Origin: Solirubrobacterales bacterium
GTDB taxonomy: Bacteria; Actinomycetota; Thermoleophilia; Solirubrobacterales; Solirubrobacteraceae
Reading direction: 5' to 3'
Assembly (NCBI GenBank): GCA_019239445.1
Contig: JAFAZV010000084.1
Span: 1 to 33,555 of the forward strand
DNA length: 33,555 nt
Position numbers and translations under genes: made by a program. Positions within the stretch are counted from its first letter, which is position 1; each line of letters opens with the position of its first letter. The notes under the pieces were generated by a model that did not search any database, was not told the origin of the DNA, and worked only from the letters and a program-made list of their open reading frames with translations. Shown here piece after piece: positions 31,498 to 33,555 of this stretch.

Positions 31498-32345
31498 GCT
31501 TCTCCGACATCGGCTCCGTCGAGGCGGCGCGCGCCGCGCTCAGCGCCCAGGGATACCTCGCCGATCGCCCGCTCGCGCTGGCAGTCGCGCTCGCGGTCAA
31601 GCTCGAGCAGCCGCTGCTCGTCGAAGGAGAGGCGGGCGTCGGCAAGACAGAGGTGGCGCGAGCCATGGCCGCGGCGAGCCGCGCTCGCCTGATCCGCCTG
31701 CAGTGTCATGAGGGGATCGACCTTCACCACGCGGTCTACGACTGGGACTACGCGCGGCAGCTGTTGGCGCTGCGTGCCGCTGAGAGCGGCGTCAACGAAG
31801 GCGAGCTGTTCTCACGCCGTTTCCTGCTCCGGCGGCCGCTGCTCGAGGCGCTCGAACACGCAGGCCCGGTCGTGCTGCTGATCGACGAGATAGACCGTGC
31901 CGATGACGAGTTTGAGGCCTTCCTGCTCGAGTTCCTGTCCGACTTCGCGGTGACGATTCCCGAGCTCGGCACGGTCTCCACCCAGCACCGTCCCGTGGTT
32001 GTCCTCACCTCCAACCGCACGCGCGAGCTCCACGATGCGCTGAAGCGCCGCTGCCTCTATCACTGGATCGACTATCCGTCACCTGAGCGCGAGCGCGCGA
32101 TCGTGCACGCACGGGTGCCCGACGTTCCCGAGTCGGTCGCCGCCCGCGTCGTGACCGCGGTCTCACGGCTGCGCGAACAGGCCGACCTGTACAAGCTTCC
32201 AGGGGTGGGCGAGACGCTCGTATGGGCTCAGGCGTTGCTCGCACTCGGCGAAGACGGCGATCTCGAGGAGACGCTCGGCGTCGCTCTGAAGGTCCACGAG
32301 GACCTGCAGCGCGTACGCGAGCGCAAGGTGCTGGAAGGTGTCTGA
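31494..32345 (+). CDS. coxD: CoxD-like MoxR family AAA+ ATPase
   Basis: A 283-residue ATPase. Walker A is GEAGVGKTE (45-53) and Walker B is VVLLIDEIDRADDEF; sensor 1 is LTSNRTRELHDALKRRC. The family helps maturation of Mo hydroxylases, where CoxD is needed to build the active site of CO dehydrogenase, acting with the VWA partner encoded next. Since this enzyme lacks the copper-sulfur-bearing Cys, CoxD here probably does a more general assembly or sulfuration job. I chose GTG 31494, which overlaps the coxM stop by 4 nt. The track start at 31458 lies inside coxM. Confidence 0.94.
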   Translation: MSFSDIGSVEAARAALSAQGYLADRPLALAVALAVKLEQPLLVEGEAGVGKTEVARAMAAASRARLIRLQCHEGIDLHHAVYDWDYARQLLALRAAESGVNEGELFSRRFLLRRPLLEALEHAGPVVLLIDEIDRADDEFEAFLLEFLSDFAVTIPELGTVSTQHRPVVVLTSNRTRELHDALKRRCLYHWIDYPSPERERAIVHARVPDVPESVAARVVTAVSRLREQADLYKLPGVGETLVWAQALLALGEDGDLEETLGVALKVHEDLQRVRERKVLEGV

Positions 32346-33459
32346 GGCGGTCGTAGACCCGCTCTCGAGGCTCACCGCGCAGATGCGCCTCGCGGGCGCG
32401 CGCGTCGGCCTCGGCGAGTTATTGACGGCGCATCGCGCCCTGGCGGCGGTGGACTGCACTTCGCGCGCCGATGCCAAGCGGGCGCTGCGGGCGGTGCTGT
32501 GCTCGCGCCGGGAGGATCTCGAGCACTTCGAGCACGCGTTCCTGTCGGTGTTCGGGGACGAGCATCCGCCCGGCCGGGAGCAGCCGCTGAACGAGCTGGG
32601 CACGGTCGAGCGCGAGGCTCTTCCGCGATCGGGAATGAGCGGCGCCGCCCCCGAGCAGGCGACGGGCGCCGAGGATCCGGCGCCGGTTCCGGCCGCGTGG
32701 AGCGAGCTCGAGCTGCTGCGCGTGAAGGACTTCGCCCACTACAGCGACGCCGAGATGGCCCAGGCTCGCGAGCTCATCGCGCGCCTCGCACACCGCGGTC
32801 CGACGCGCATCTCGCGCCGGACGCGGCCGGTCCGTCGGCGAGGCCACGAGCCCGACCTGCGGCGGCTGCTGCGAGCGTCGCTGCGCACGGTCGGCGTTCC
32901 CGTGCATCGTCACTGGCGCGCGCCGAGCGTGCGGCAGCGGCCAGTCGTGCTCGTGTGCGATGTCTCGGGCTCGATGGAGCCGTATGCGCGAGTGCTGCTC
33001 CAGTATCTGCACGCCTGCGTCGCGGCCCGGCGCCGTGTCGAAGCTTTCGCGTTCGGCACCCGGCTGACGCGGATCACGCACGAGCTCTCCGGCCGCGATC
33101 ACGACCGCGCGCTCGATCGTGCCGCCGAGGCGGTGGTCGACTTCGCGGGCGGAACGCGGATCGGAGCCGCGCTGGCCGAGCTGAACCGCGCCCATGGACG
33201 CCGACTCGGACGCGGAGCTGTAGTCGTGATCCTGTCCGACGGCTGGGATCGCGGAGATCCCGATGTCTTGGGACTCGAGATGCAGCGGCTGCGGCGGAGT
33301 GCGCATCGCCTCGTCTGGCTGAACCCGCTGGCGGCCCATCCCGACTACGAGCCGCTCACCCGAGGCATGCGCGCGGCCGTCCCGCACACCGATGAGCTCC
33401 TGGCGGGAAACTCGCTTGCTTCACTTGAACAGCTGGCCGAGACCTTGGAGGAAATGTGA
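32338..33459 (+). CDS. coxE: CoxE-like VWA-domain protein
   Basis: A 373-residue protein with a helical N-terminal part and a von Willebrand A domain from about residue 200 to the end. The metal-binding motif is DVSGS (Asp208, Ser210, Ser212), and later parts include FAFGTRLTRITHEL, DFAGGTRIGAALAEL and VVILSDGWDRGDP. It works with the MoxR ATPase as a chaperone pair for metalloenzyme maturation. The start is GTG 32338, overlapping coxD by 8 nt. The linker (residues 98-120) is Ala/Pro-rich. Confidence 0.95.
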   Translation: MSEAVVDPLSRLTAQMRLAGARVGLGELLTAHRALAAVDCTSRADAKRALRAVLCSRREDLEHFEHAFLSVFGDEHPPGREQPLNELGTVEREALPRSGMSGAAPEQATGAEDPAPVPAAWSELELLRVKDFAHYSDAEMAQARELIARLAHRGPTRISRRTRPVRRRGHEPDLRRLLRASLRTVGVPVHRHWRAPSVRQRPVVLVCDVSGSMEPYARVLLQYLHACVAARRRVEAFAFGTRLTRITHELSGRDHDRALDRAAEAVVDFAGGTRIGAALAELNRAHGRRLGRGAVVVILSDGWDRGDPDVLGLEMQRLRRSAHRLVWLNPLAAHPDYEPLTRGMRAAVPHTDELLAGNSLASLEQLAETLEEM

Positions 33460-33555
33460 GAGACGTACTTCCGGAAATCACCAGATGGCACGAGCGGGGC
33501 GATCGCGTCGCGCTCGCCACCGTCGTGGGGGTTCAGCGCTCGGCGCCGAGGCCGC
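33456..33555 (+). CDS. XdhC/CoxI family maturation factor, partial (right edge)
   Basis: The last 100 bases encode VRDVLPEITRWHERGDRVALATVVGVQRSAPRP, the typical start of XdhC/CoxI/CoxF proteins. These bind the molybdenum cofactor, promote its sulfuration and protect it before insertion into the large subunit. The start is GTG 33456, overlapping coxE by 4 nt. The gene runs off the window, so length and the rest of the domain cannot be judged. Confidence 0.9.
   Translation, partial: MRDVLPEITRWHERGDRVALATVVGVQRSAPRP

Noticed and set aside
27720-33459. Genuine aerobic CO dehydrogenase (form I)
   Set aside because: The large subunit lacks the VAYRCSFR loop and its Cys. The gene symbols cox are used only for family position.
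1-33555. tRNA, rRNA, CRISPR, IS or phage elements
   Set aside because: I looked for tRNA T-loop patterns, regularly spaced repeats, transposase motifs and integrases on both strands and found none I could support.

Overview
The window is high-GC DNA with dense, mostly overlapping genes, GTG/TTG starts and strong third-position G/C. Its gene content (actinobacterial-type MMPL transporters, a NarL-type two-component pair, a PknB-type kinase, a GH15 glucanohydrolase, an encapsulin with ferritin-like cargo, CoxSLM-type molybdenum hydroxylase) suggests an actinomycete, perhaps a soil lineage of the Thermoleophilia/Solirubrobacterales type. That placement is inference: no rRNA or other marker gene is present. 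I see no tRNA, rRNA, CRISPR array, insertion sequence or phage gene.

Layout. 1-1885 (-): a secreted penicillin/acyl-homoserine-lactone acylase-like Ntn hydrolase, cut by the left edge and divergent from a TetR regulator (1943-2578). 2639-4105: a small membrane-anchored DUF4760-like protein and a divergent polytopic membrane protein of unknown function. 4154-6046: a probably frameshifted gene remnant, a VOC-domain protein with an unusual C-terminal extension, and a divergent alpha/beta hydrolase. 6047-6795 has no convincing gene but carries short direct and inverted repeats. 6796-7510 (-): two small cupins. 7647-9860: MMPL transporter 1. 9963-10394: a Pro-rich/TM/Thr-rich surface protein. 10475-12132 (-): a nickel/cobalt permease followed by a Fur-family regulator, with a candidate operator upstream. 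12393-18553 (-): histidine kinase, response regulator, a Ser/Thr kinase with an extracellular CHRD-like domain, and a GH15 enzyme, all in one direction; divergent from them is MMPL transporter 2 (18820-20997). 21015-22442 (-): a PLP-dependent group II decarboxylase. 22530-22736: a molbindin (Mop domain). 22755-23941 (-): a two-gene encapsulin/encapsulated-ferritin iron-storage operon. 24027-27596: aldo/keto reductase, CPA1 antiporter and EamA exporter. 27720 to the right edge: a tightly overlapped molybdenum hydroxylase operon, coxS-coxL-coxM-coxD-coxE-xdhC.

The two strongest systems are the following. (1) The encapsulin nanocompartment has a ferritin-like cargo that keeps the EncFtn metal-site residues and ends in a textbook targeting peptide; the cargo stop and shell start overlap by 4 nt. 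(2) The Mo-hydroxylase operon has a large subunit with the active-site loop AIRGAGR. This lacks the Cys of true form I CO dehydrogenase and differs from the usual form II AYRGAGR, so the substrate is probably not CO. The nearby molbindin may supply molybdate or cofactor to this enzyme. Also notable is the PknB-type kinase whose outside part is a CHRD-like domain instead of PASTA repeats, with four exact-length 24-bp tandem repeats in its juxtamembrane linker.
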